A DNA stretch of 60,110 nt from positions 1 to 60,110 of the forward strand of contig DASPLX010000051.1 of NCBI GenBank assembly GCA_035627375.1, read 5' to 3'. The position numbers were made by a program, and so were the translations under genes. How positions within the stretch are numbered: position 1 is the first letter of the stretch; each line of letters starts with the position of its first letter. The stretch is from DASPLX01 sp035627375 (GTDB lineage: Bacteria > Pseudomonadota > Gammaproteobacteria > Burkholderiales > Burkholderiaceae_D). Shown one piece after another: positions 34,227-42,200 of the stretch. Below the pieces are notes generated by a model. That model had not been told where the DNA came from, did not search any database, and saw nothing but the letters and a program-made list of their open reading frames with translations.

Positions 34227-35018
34227 ATGGCAAGCAGTGCAAACAATGCCAGCGACGTGATACTGGAGACGCGGAATCTCACCAAGGGTTTCAAGGGATT
34301 CATCGCGGTCAACGACGTCAGCCTGCAGGTGCGGCGGGGCGCGATCCATGTCTTGATCGGCCCGAACGGCGCTGGGAAGACGACCTTCTTCAACCTCTTG
34401 ACGAAGTTCCTGACGCCGACCTCGGGCACGATCCTCTACGACGGCCGCGACATCACGGCCTTGCGGCCGGAACAGATCGCCGACCGCGGGATGATCCGCT
34501 CGTTCCAGATCTCGGCCGTGTTCCCGCATCTTTCCGTGCTGGAAAACGTGCGCATCGGCCTTCAGCGCAAGCTCGGCACCTCGTTCCATTTCTGGAAGAG
34601 CGAACGCAGCTTGCACGGCCTGCGCGAGCGCGCCATGGAATTGCTGGCCGAGGTCGATCTCGACGGCTTCGCCGACCTGCCGACGGCCGATCTGCCGTAC
34701 GGCCGCAAACGCGCGCTCGAGATCGCCACCACCCTGGCGATGGAGCCGGAACTGATGCTGCTCGACGAACCGACGCAAGGCATGGGCCATGAAGACGTCG
34801 GCCGCGTGACCGCGCTGATCAAGAAGGTGGCGGCCGGGCGCACCATCCTGATGGTCGAGCACAACATGAGCGTGGTGTCCGGCATCTGCGACCGCATCTC
34901 GGTCCTGCAGCGCGGCAGCCTGCTGGCCGAAGGCAGCTATGAAGAAGTGTCCAACAATCCGCAGGTGATGGAAGCCTACATGGGCACCGCCGCCGGCGCA
35001 CTGGAAGGAGCGCATTGA
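34227..35018 (+). CDS. ABC transporter ATP-binding protein, LivG type
   Basis: One of the two ATPase subunits of a branched-chain-amino-acid-type (HAAT) ABC importer. It has Walker A GPNGAGKTT near residue 50, Q-loop QISAVFPHLS, an ABC signature replaced by LPYGRKRALEIA (typical of LivG, with the C-loop serine missing), Walker B LMLLDEPTQGMG and H-loop VEHN. Two starts are possible: ATG 34221 or ATG 34227, the latter eight bases after GGAG and so preferred (263 residues). It ends in TGATG overlapping livF, indicating translational coupling. Substrate is not fixed by sequence; context suggests hydroxy acids. Confidence 0.92.
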   Translation: MASSANNASDVILETRNLTKGFKGFIAVNDVSLQVRRGAIHVLIGPNGAGKTTFFNLLTKFLTPTSGTILYDGRDITALRPEQIADRGMIRSFQISAVFPHLSVLENVRIGLQRKLGTSFHFWKSERSLHGLRERAMELLAEVDLDGFADLPTADLPYGRKRALEIATTLAMEPELMLLDEPTQGMGHEDVGRVTALIKKVAAGRTILMVEHNMSVVSGICDRISVLQRGSLLAEGSYEEVSNNPQVMEAYMGTAAGALEGAH

Positions 35019-35740
35019 TGAGCGCGCCCGCTCTTGAAATCAGCAAGCTCGAGGCCTGGTACGGCGAATCGCACATCCTGCACGACGTCAACCTCACCGT
35101 GCGCCATGGCGAGGTCGTCACGCTGCTGGGCCGCAACGGCGCCGGCCGCACCACGACCATGCGCGCCATCATGGGCCTGACCGGCGCGCGCAAGGGATCG
35201 ATCAAGGTCAACGGCGTCGAGTCGATCGGCTTGCCGACGCACCGGATCGCCCATCTCGGGATCGGCTATTGCCCGGAGGAACGCGGCATCTTTTCCTCGC
35301 TCTCGACCGAGGAAAACCTGATGCTGCCGCCGCCGGTCGCCGCAGCGAAGGGGGACAAGAGCGCCGGCATGTCGGTCGACGAGATCTACGCGATGTTCCC
35401 GAACCTGAAGGAGCGCCGCGCCAGCCAGGGCACGCGCCTGTCCGGCGGCGAACAGCAGATGCTGGCGGTCGCGCGCATCCTGCGCACCGGCGCCAAGCTG
35501 CTGCTGCTCGACGAAATCTCGGAAGGCCTGGCGCCGGTCATCGTGCAGGCGCTGGCGCGCATGATCGTCGCCCTGAAGGAAAGAGGCTACACGATCGTGA
35601 TGGTGGAGCAGAACTTCCGCTTCGCCGCGCCGCTCGCCGACCGCTTCTACGTGATGGAACACGGCCGCATCGTCGAAAGCTTCGCCGCCTCGGAGCTGCA
35701 GGCGAAGATGCCGGTGCTGAACGAACTATTAGGCGTTTGA
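35018..35740 (+). CDS. ABC transporter ATP-binding protein, LivF type, with Arg in Walker A
   Basis: Second ATPase subunit of the HAAT-type importer, 240 residues. The signature motif LSGGEQQMLAVAR, Walker B LLLLDEISEGLAP and H-loop VEQNF are normal. The Walker A motif reads GRNGAGRTTT: Arg44 (codon CGC at 35147-35149) stands where the catalytic Lys is nearly always found. No single-base error turns CGC into a Lys codon. Other residues for ATP contact are kept, so the site may be weak or specialised. The ATG at 35018 overlaps the livG stop (TGATG). It is followed by the binding-protein gene after 34 bases. Confidence 0.92.
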   Translation: MSAPALEISKLEAWYGESHILHDVNLTVRHGEVVTLLGRNGAGRTTTMRAIMGLTGARKGSIKVNGVESIGLPTHRIAHLGIGYCPEERGIFSSLSTEENLMLPPPVAAAKGDKSAGMSVDEIYAMFPNLKERRASQGTRLSGGEQQMLAVARILRTGAKLLLLDEISEGLAPVIVQALARMIVALKERGYTIVMVEQNFRFAAPLADRFYVMEHGRIVESFAASELQAKMPVLNELLGV

Positions 35741-35774
35741 TTCGACCAACCATATCGACAACGAAGGAGAGACC

Positions 35775-36986
35775 ATGAAATTCCCATCCAACATCCTGGC
35801 CGCGGCGGTCGCCGCCGCATGCGCCGCCGGCTTTTCCGCATCCGCTTCGGCGCAGGTATCCGGCGATACCGTGAAGATCGGCTTCATCACCGATATCTCC
35901 GGCCTGTATTCGGATATCGACGGCCAGGGCGGCGTGGAAGCGATCAAGATGGCGGTCGCCGATTTCGGCGGCTCGGTGCTCGGCAAGAAAATCGAAGTGA
36001 TCTCGGCCGATCATCAGAACAAGGCCGACATCGCGGCCTCCAAGGCGCGCGAATGGTTCGATCAGCAAGGTCTCGATCTCTTGATCGGCGGCACCAACTC
36101 GGGCGCCAATCTGTCGATGGCCAAGATCGCGGCCGAGAAGAAACGGCCGTTCATCGTGATCGGCGCCGGTTCCGCTCGCCTGACCAACGAGGAATGCTCG
36201 CCCTACACGGTCCATTACGCCTACGACACCGTGGCGCTGGCCAGGGGCACCGGTTCCGCGGTCGTGAAGCAGGGCGGCAAGAGCTGGTTCTTCCTGACCG
36301 CCGACTATGCCTTCGGCCATTCGCTGGAGAGCGATACCGCGGCGGTGGTGAAGGCCAGCGGCGGCACGGTGGCGGGCGCGGTGCGGCATCCGCTGTCGGC
36401 TTCCGATTTCTCGTCCTTCCTGCTGCAGGCGCAAACCTCGAAGGCGCAGATCCTCGGCCTGGCCAATGCCGGCGGCGACACCATCAATGCCATCAAGGCC
36501 GCCAACGAATTCGGCATCACCAAGAGCATGAGACTGGCCGGCTTGCTGATGTTCATCAACGATGTCCATTCGCTGACCCTGAACGCGACCCAGGGCATGT
36601 ACCTGACCGACAGCTGGTACTGGGACCAGAGCGAGGCCGCGCGCAAGTGGGCCAGGCGCTATTTCGAGAAGATGAAGAAGATGCCGTCCAGCCTACAGGC
36701 CGCCGATTACTCGGCCACGCTGACCTACCTGAACGCGGTGAAGGCGGCCGGCACCGACAATCCCGACAAGGTCATGGAAAAGCTCAAGTCGATAAAGATC
36801 GACGACATGTACGCCAAGGGCACGATCCGTCCCGACGGCCGCATGGTGCACGACATGTTCCTGATGCAGGTGAAGAAGCCGGGCGAATCGAAATATCCGT
36901 GGGACTACTACAAGGTCGTGCAGACGATCCCGGGCGACCAGGCGTTCACGACCAAGTCCGAATCGAAGTGCGCGCTGTGGAAATGA
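35775..36986 (+). CDS. ABC transporter substrate-binding protein, LivJ/LivK type
   Basis: Periplasmic receptor of the HAAT importer, 403 residues. A Sec signal peptide (about residues 1-26, ending SASASAQ) precedes the type 1 periplasmic binding fold. Segments typical of the family are IGFITDISGLYSDIDGQG, DHQNKADIAASKAREW, LIGGTNSGANLSMAKIA and FFLTADYAFGHSLE. Relatives with the same N-terminal motif are often linked with aromatic or aliphatic acids rather than leucine. The ATG at 35775 has AAGGAGAG upstream. It lies between livF and livH in the sigma-54 operon, where its ligand should match the hydrolase product. Confidence 0.92.
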   Translation: MKFPSNILAAAVAAACAAGFSASASAQVSGDTVKIGFITDISGLYSDIDGQGGVEAIKMAVADFGGSVLGKKIEVISADHQNKADIAASKAREWFDQQGLDLLIGGTNSGANLSMAKIAAEKKRPFIVIGAGSARLTNEECSPYTVHYAYDTVALARGTGSAVVKQGGKSWFFLTADYAFGHSLESDTAAVVKASGGTVAGAVRHPLSASDFSSFLLQAQTSKAQILGLANAGGDTINAIKAANEFGITKSMRLAGLLMFINDVHSLTLNATQGMYLTDSWYWDQSEAARKWARRYFEKMKKMPSSLQAADYSATLTYLNAVKAAGTDNPDKVMEKLKSIKIDDMYAKGTIRPDGRMVHDMFLMQVKKPGESKYPWDYYKVVQTIPGDQAFTTKSESKCALWK

Positions 36987-37017
36987 GCGGCTGGTCCCGC
37001 CACCCAGGTAGAGACCC

Positions 37018-37902
37018 ATGGACATCCTCGGCATTCCCCTGCAAGCGCTGTTGAGCCAGTTGCTGCTCGGCCTCGTGAACGGCTCGTTCTACGCGATGCT
37101 GTCGCTGGGCCTGGCCGTCATCTTCGGCTTGCTCAACGTCATTAACTTCGCCCACGGCGCCTTGTACATGCTGGGCGCCTTCGCGGCCTGGATGGGCATG
37201 GCGTATTTCGGTCTCAGCTACTGGGTCATGCTGATCCTGGGGCCGCTTCTGGTCGGCGCGTTCGGCATCCTGATCGAGAAAAGCATGCTGCGCTGGCTAT
37301 ACAAGCTCGATCACCTGTACGGCCTGCTGCTGACCTTCGGCATCACGCTCATGATCGAGGGCATCTTCCGCGCCATCTACGGCGTGTCGGGCCAGCCGTA
37401 TTCGGTGCCGGAGCAGCTGGCCGGCGCCACCGATCTCGGCTTCATGATCCTGCCCAACTACCGCGCCTGGGTGGTGGCGGCGTCGCTGGTGGTCTGCCTC
37501 GCCACCTGGTTCGTGATCGAGAAGACCAAGCTCGGCGCTTACCTGCGGGCGGGCACCGAAAACCCGAAACTGGTGGAAGCCTTCGGCATCAACGTGCCGC
37601 TGATGGTGACGCTGACCTACGGCTTCGGCGTCGCCCTGGCCGGCCTGGCCGGCGTGCTGGCGGCGCCGGTGATCCAGGTCTCGCCGCTGATGGGCTCCAA
37701 CCTGATCATCGTCGTGTTCGCGGTGGTGGTGATCGGCGGCATGGGCTCGATCCTCGGCTCCATCCTGACCGGTCTCGGACTGGGCGTGATCGAAGGCTTG
37801 ACCCGCGTGTTCTACCCGCAATTGTCGGCGACCGTCGTCTTCATCCTGATGGCGATCGTCCTGATGATCCGGCCGGCCGGCCTGTTCGGCAAGGAGAAGT
37901 GA
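37018..37902 (+). CDS. ABC transporter permease, LivH type
   Basis: Inner-membrane subunit of the HAAT importer, 294 residues and about eight predicted helices. The family start LLLGLVNGSFYAMLSLGLAV and LLNVINFAHGALYMLGAF near residue 40 are clear, as are FGVALAGLAGVLAAPV and the EAA-like VVVIGGMGSILGSILTGL near residue 240 that docks with an ATPase. It follows the binding protein by 31 bases and precedes livM by four. Function follows from the complete LivGFJHM set; the transported compound is inferred, not seen. Confidence 0.94.
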   Translation: MDILGIPLQALLSQLLLGLVNGSFYAMLSLGLAVIFGLLNVINFAHGALYMLGAFAAWMGMAYFGLSYWVMLILGPLLVGAFGILIEKSMLRWLYKLDHLYGLLLTFGITLMIEGIFRAIYGVSGQPYSVPEQLAGATDLGFMILPNYRAWVVAASLVVCLATWFVIEKTKLGAYLRAGTENPKLVEAFGINVPLMVTLTYGFGVALAGLAGVLAAPVIQVSPLMGSNLIIVVFAVVVIGGMGSILGSILTGLGLGVIEGLTRVFYPQLSATVVFILMAIVLMIRPAGLFGKEK

Positions 37903-37906
37903 GACC

Positions 37907-38884
37907 ATGATCGACAAACGAATCGGCTACGGGCTGGCGCTGGCGGCGGCGCTGATCGCGCCGGCGGTGATGTACCCGGTGTTCCTGATGAAGCTGCTGT
38001 GTTTCGCCTTGTTCGCCTGCGCCTTCAACCTGCTGATCGGCTTCACCGGTCTCCTGTCCTTCGGCCATGCGGCCTTCTTCGGCGGCGCCGGTTACGTGGC
38101 CGGCCATGCCTTGAAGGTCTGGGGCGTCACGCCCGAGATCGGCCTCTTGCTCGGCACCGCGGCGGCGGCTGTCATCGGCCTGATCATGGGGGGCCTGGCG
38201 ATCCGCCGGCAAGGCATCTACTTCACGATGATCACGCTGGCGCTCGCCCAGATGCTGTACTTCATCTTCCTGCAGGCGCCGTTCACGGGCGGCGAGGATG
38301 GCTTGCAGGGCGTGCCGCGCGGCAAGCTGTTCGGCGTGCTCGGACTGCAAAGCGACACGACGCTGTACTACGTGGTGCTGGCGATCGCCGTCGCCGGCTT
38401 CGCCCTGATCGTGCGCATCGTCCATTCGCCGTTCGGACAAGTGCTCAAGGCGGTCAAGGAAAACGAGCCGCGCGCGATCTCGCTCGGCTACGACACCGAC
38501 CGCTACAAGCTGCTGGCGTTCGTGCTGTCTGCGGCGCTGGCCGGCCTGGCCGGAGCGACCAAGACGCTGGTGCTCGGCTTCGAGACCCTGACCGACGCCC
38601 ATTGGTCGATGTCGGGACTGGTGGTGCTGATGACGCTGGTGGGCGGGCTCGGCACGCTGGCCGGTCCGATCGTGGGCGCGATCCTGATCATCGCGCTGGA
38701 AAACCGGCTCGGCGACTTCGGCGCCTGGCTGGCGCGCGTCACGCAGATCGAAGGTTTCCAGGCGATCGGCGAGTCGGTGACGATCGTGATCGGTGTCATC
38801 TTCATCGTCTGCGTGCTGGCCTTCCGCAGAGGCATCGTCGGCGAAATATTGCACTGGCGCGGACGAGCCCGCGCCGCGGGGTAA
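37907..38884 (+). CDS. ABC transporter permease, LivM type
   Basis: Second permease of the HAAT importer, 325 residues with eight to ten predicted helices. Motifs seen are LIGFTGLLSFGHAAFFGGAGYVA (in part LSFGHAAFFG) near residue 45, AIRRQGIYFTMITLALAQ near 100, the loop VHSPFGQVLKAVKENEPRA and the coupling segment LMTLVGGLGTLAGPIVGA near 240. It begins four bases after livH, with AAGGAG inside the end of that gene as ribosome site, and precedes the acyl-CoA synthetase gene by 17 bases. Its length is slightly short for LivM, with no obvious missing helix. Confidence 0.94.
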   Translation: MIDKRIGYGLALAAALIAPAVMYPVFLMKLLCFALFACAFNLLIGFTGLLSFGHAAFFGGAGYVAGHALKVWGVTPEIGLLLGTAAAAVIGLIMGGLAIRRQGIYFTMITLALAQMLYFIFLQAPFTGGEDGLQGVPRGKLFGVLGLQSDTTLYYVVLAIAVAGFALIVRIVHSPFGQVLKAVKENEPRAISLGYDTDRYKLLAFVLSAALAGLAGATKTLVLGFETLTDAHWSMSGLVVLMTLVGGLGTLAGPIVGAILIIALENRLGDFGAWLARVTQIEGFQAIGESVTIVIGVIFIVCVLAFRRGIVGEILHWRGRARAAG

Positions 38885-38901
38885 GGAAGCAGGGAGGCAG
38901 C

Positions 38902-40446
38902 ATGCATATCGGCAATCTGATCGATCGCCACGCGACGTATCGCCCGCGCCATACCGCGGTGATCTTCGGCAAACCGGGGGAGGAGCGGCGGCTGGACTAC
39001 GCGCGCTTCGACCGCCGCGTGAACCGGCTGGCGAACGCCCTGCAACGGCGCGGCGTCGCCAAGGGCCAGCGGATCGCCACGCTGCTGCCGAACTGCCTCG
39101 AGCTGCTCGACATCTATTGGGCCGCCGCCAAGACCGGCGCCGTCGTCGTGCCGTTGTCGCCGATGCTGCTCGGGCCCGGATTGGCGAGCCTGCTGGCGGA
39201 TTCGGAAGCCGTGCTGCTGTTCACGAACAAGTCCTTGCTCCCGGTGGTGGAAGAGGCGGGGAATGCGCTGCCGGCCGGCGCCGCCGGGAGCGTCATCCTC
39301 GTGGACGGCGACGCGCCCGGCTGCATCGACTATGCCCGCTTCACCGACGTCCCCGATGACAAGCCGCTCGATCCGGGGCTGACGCCGGAAGACGTCTACA
39401 ACATCATGTACACCAGCGGCACGACCGGGCTGCCGAAGGGAATCGTGCATACCCACCGCATCCGCGCCCATTACTGCACGCTGCTGGCGAACGCCTTCCG
39501 CATCGCGCCGGAATCGATCGTGCTGCATACCGGCTCGATCGTGTTCAACGGCGCGTTCACCACGCTGCTGCCGTGCTTCTACGCGGGCGCGACCTACATC
39601 CTGCATCCGCAGTTCGACGTCGAAGCCTTGATCGCTGCCGTCAAACGCGAAAAGGTCACACACATGATGATGGTGCCGTCGCAGATCATCGCGATGATGG
39701 CGTCGCCGAATTTCGATCCGGACGCGATGCGCTCGCTGCAGATGATCCTGTCGCTCGGCGCGCCGCTGCACAACGAGCACAAGGAGCGCCTCAACCGCGC
39801 CTTGCCGGGCCGTTTCTACGAGCTGTACGGCTTGACGGAAGGCTTCGTGACCATCCTCGACCGCGACGATGCGATGCGCAAGCAAGGATCGGTCGGCGTG
39901 CCGCCGCCGTTCTCCGAGATGCGGATCGAACTGGAGGAGGGCACGTGCGCCAAGCCGGGCGAGATCGGCGAGATCGTCGGCCGCGGGCCGCTGCTGATGC
40001 CCGGTTATTTCAAGCGCCCGGACCTGACGGCGCAGTCGATCGTCGACGGCTGGCTCAAGACCGGCGATCTCGGTTATGTCGACGAGGACGGCTACCTGTA
40101 CCTGGTCGACCGCAAGAAGGAAATGATTGACAGCGGCGGCGTGAAGATCTATCCGCGCGACATCGAGGACGTTATCGTACGCCATCCCGAGGTGCTGGAA
40201 GCCGCCGTGTTCGGCGTGCCGCACGACAAATGGGGCGAGACGCCGCTCGCCGCCGTGGTGTTGCGGCGGGCGGGGGCGGTGTCGGCGGAAGAGCTGATGG
40301 AGTGGATCAATGCCCGCGTGAGCGCGCGTTACCAGCGCGTGTCCGGCGTGGAGATACTCGAGGAGTTTCCGCGCAATGCGGCCGGGAAGATCCTCAAGCG
40401 CGAATTGCGCGCGAGGTATTGGGCGGGGCGCGATTCGAAAATCTGA
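38902..40446 (+). CDS. AMP-binding acyl-CoA synthetase / ligase
   Basis: ANL-superfamily enzyme of 514 residues that activates a carboxylic acid with ATP and CoA. Motifs in order are YTSGTTGLPKGIVHTH near residue 165 (P-loop), YELYGLTEG near 310, GWLKTGDLGY near 385 with the hinge VDRKKEMIDSGGVKIYP near 400, and the C-terminal catalytic Lys in NAAGKILKREL. Medium/short-chain fatty or aromatic acid ligases share this layout. ATG 38902 follows AGGGAGGCAG. As last gene of the sigma-54 operon it probably activates the imported acid (3-hydroxybutyrate or acetoacetate), though substrate cannot be read from sequence. Confidence 0.92.
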   Translation: MHIGNLIDRHATYRPRHTAVIFGKPGEERRLDYARFDRRVNRLANALQRRGVAKGQRIATLLPNCLELLDIYWAAAKTGAVVVPLSPMLLGPGLASLLADSEAVLLFTNKSLLPVVEEAGNALPAGAAGSVILVDGDAPGCIDYARFTDVPDDKPLDPGLTPEDVYNIMYTSGTTGLPKGIVHTHRIRAHYCTLLANAFRIAPESIVLHTGSIVFNGAFTTLLPCFYAGATYILHPQFDVEALIAAVKREKVTHMMMVPSQIIAMMASPNFDPDAMRSLQMILSLGAPLHNEHKERLNRALPGRFYELYGLTEGFVTILDRDDAMRKQGSVGVPPPFSEMRIELEEGTCAKPGEIGEIVGRGPLLMPGYFKRPDLTAQSIVDGWLKTGDLGYVDEDGYLYLVDRKKEMIDSGGVKIYPRDIEDVIVRHPEVLEAAVFGVPHDKWGETPLAAVVLRRAGAVSAEELMEWINARVSARYQRVSGVEILEEFPRNAAGKILKRELRARYWAGRDSKI

Positions 40447-40509
40447 GCCGGCTCTGAGCCGGCAGATCGCGCGCAATACCGATTCGAGGGTATTGCGCAA
40501 GCATCCGGC

Positions 40510-40701
40510 CTATTTCGGAATATTCTCCAGTTTTTGCTTCGTCTGATTGAGCCTCTGATCAAGGTTCGGATGGCTTTCGATCAGACGATCATAGAAATCA
40601 TGGTTCTCCCATCCGGCAAACAGGGATAGCTCTCCTTGACTTGACCTGAACACTTCCAACATCCCCTGCGCCTGATTCCAAGGCAGGGACCCTGACCGCA
40701 C
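40510..40701 (-). pseudogene. Possible gene remnant, C-terminal fragment
   Basis: A short frame of 63 residues from a GTG ends with ESHPNLDQRLNQTKQKLENIPK, split here as LDQRLNQTKQKLENIPK, which reads like the helical end of a real protein. A stop codon lies four codons upstream of the GTG in the same frame, so a longer parent gene would need a frameshift. There is no ribosome site. I do not recognise it, and it could be chance. Confidence 0.3.
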
Positions 40702-40750
40702 ACTCCCACTCTATTTCGTTCTTGCTCTCGAAGGAGAGCAGACCGGTGCC

Positions 40751-41104
40751 GTGAAGGCATTCGATGCGATGCCGAAATCGTTATCCGCGCATCAACGGCG
40801 GCTGATCCTCCCCACGTTGCTATATGCAAGAGATCGCAATGGCGTGCCGGGATTGCGATTGGCATTGGAAAACAAAAAGAAAAGCACTGTTTTCGCGTTC
40901 GCGGATATCGTCAAGCAATATAAAGGCGATCTTTCCAATGCTGCGCGCGCGCACCTATTGAAGATGATCCATGGTGCCCATGGAAGCAACGAATGGTACA
41001 CGGCGTTTATATGGACCAACAATTCTTACTACGAGGAGCTGATCAAGGACCAGGAATTCTATCGCCGGTTCAAGGAAATGAAGGCGGTGCTCAAGGTCAA
41101 GTAA
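40751..41104 (+). CDS. Hypothetical protein, possibly the end of a broken gene
   Basis: A frame of up to 117 residues, beginning at GTG 40751 or ATG 40766, with lysine- and asparagine-rich codon use unlike the neighbours. Sequence features are LILPTLLYARDRNGV, FAFADIVKQYKGDL, a helix ARAHLLKMIHGAHG and an aromatic stretch EWYTAFIWTNNSYYEEL; the end is basic (MKAVLKVK). The frame stays open upstream to 40676 and reads plausibly (PLYFVLALEGEQTGAV), so the true N-terminus may be lost. AAGGAG at 40731 is too far from the GTG to be convincing. I do not recognise a family. Confidence 0.45.
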   Translation: MKAFDAMPKSLSAHQRRLILPTLLYARDRNGVPGLRLALENKKKSTVFAFADIVKQYKGDLSNAARAHLLKMIHGAHGSNEWYTAFIWTNNSYYEELIKDQEFYRRFKEMKAVLKVK

Positions 41105-41192
41105 TACGCGAAATCGTCCCGAAATTATGGCGCTGCACGAGGGTCATCTCAAATAGGCAGTGTGGCGACAAGATCGGGAATGGAGCTCGCGC

Positions 41193-41720
41193 TCAATTGC
41201 TCGGCGCCGGATAGAGATGAAATCCGTCGAAATCCCGCTTGCCCAACTCCACACCGGCATGGCGCAGGATCGCGTAGGCCGCGCTCAGGTGGAAGAAGAA
41301 ATTCGGCAGCGCGTACAGCGTCAGGAACTCGCGGCCGGGCAGCGTCACCGTCTCCATGCCGGCCCGGCTCGTGATCGTGCGTTCGGCCGCGCCCTCCATC
41401 TGCGCCGGCGCCAGCGTGTCGAGGAAGGCATGCGCCTTGGCGATGCGTTGCTTCAGTCCAGCGAAGCTTCTTTCGTATTCGCCGTAGGGCGGGACCTCGA
41501 AACCGGCGAGCGGCGCGCAGGTCCGCGGCACGAAATTGACCGCGATCTCGACCTGGGTGGCGAACGGGAACATGGTCGGCGCCAGGCGCGCTTCCAGCAA
41601 GGCGTGCGGCTCGAGTCCATGTTCCGCCGCATGCGCCATCGCCCGATCCACGAGCGACGATAGTTGAACGAGGTAGCGGCGGAAGACCGGGACGGAGGCG
41701 TCGTAAAGCGTGATGGACAT
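41193..41720 (-). CDS. DUF1993 family protein
   Basis: The 175-residue protein matches DUF1993 as I recall it: an N-terminal VPVFRRYLVQLSSLVDRA, LLEARLAPTMFPFATQVEIA near residue 45, PYGEYERSFAGLKQRIAKA near 80, and a C-terminal FLTLYALPNFFFHLSAAYAILRHAGVELG, here in parts LPNFFFHLSAAYAILR. These proteins have a DinB-like four-helix bundle with possible metal-binding histidines; their function is not established. It is on the minus strand just downstream of the DUF3052 gene (24 bases), so the two probably form one transcript. Confidence 0.88.
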   Translation of the reverse strand: MSITLYDASVPVFRRYLVQLSSLVDRAMAHAAEHGLEPHALLEARLAPTMFPFATQVEIAVNFVPRTCAPLAGFEVPPYGEYERSFAGLKQRIAKAHAFLDTLAPAQMEGAAERTITSRAGMETVTLPGREFLTLYALPNFFFHLSAAYAILRHAGVELGKRDFDGFHLYPAPSN

Positions 41721-41744
41721 GAGGGCTTCGGGGCGTAAATGCGT

Positions 41745-42149
41745 TTATCGGAGTTCTTTGCGGATCACCAGCTTGAGCCCGGACCAGGTCTCGTCGATGG
41801 CGCATACCTTGACGTCGACCAGGCCGAGCGGCAGCGCGATGTCGCGGATCGTGTCTTCGGTGATGTCGGTCGGCACCTTGGACGATTTCTTGGGCCACGA
41901 CACCCAGATCATGCCGTCCGGCTTGAGCCTGGCGCGAATCTGCGCGAGCTTGCCTTGCAAGCCGGCCTTCTTGTCCGCGAACACATGCACGATGTCGGTC
42001 GCGTTCGTGAGGCGCGCGACGAATTCCACGTTGCCCGGCAGCGGCGCCAGCAGGTCGCGATAGGCGACCGGCGCGTCGATCGCCAGTATCTTGCAGTCTT
42101 CCTTGATGCCGAGCTTCTTCGCCAGCGGCGTTCCGGAGTATCCGGCCAT
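41745..42149 (-). CDS. DUF3052 family protein
   Basis: The 134-residue protein begins MAGYSGTPLAKKLGIKE, the typical start of DUF3052 proteins, and continues with DIVHVFADKKAGL, RLKPDGMIWVSWPKKSS and a C-terminal SGLKLVIRKEL. The pattern resembles the end of a methyltransferase-like fold without a cofactor site, and no function is known to me. It has no signal peptide. It lies 24 bases upstream of the DUF1993 gene and 51 bases downstream of the TPR protein gene, all on the minus strand. Confidence 0.88.
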   Translation of the reverse strand: MAGYSGTPLAKKLGIKEDCKILAIDAPVAYRDLLAPLPGNVEFVARLTNATDIVHVFADKKAGLQGKLAQIRARLKPDGMIWVSWPKKSSKVPTDITEDTIRDIALPLGLVDVKVCAIDETWSGLKLVIRKELR

Positions 42150-42200
42150 GCAGTCTCCCGATGTTGTGATGCGCTTCCCGCAAGGGACTCTAGGCGTCGA

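Larger units (their letters stand above)
40447..41192. other. Lower-GC gap with two weak reading frames
   Basis: Between the synthetase and the DUF1993 gene is a stretch visibly richer in A/T than the flanks. It holds two doubtful genes, described separately (40510-40701 minus, 40751-41104 plus), and no clear promoter, terminator or repeat. It looks like a decayed or recently acquired insert. Confidence 0.5.
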
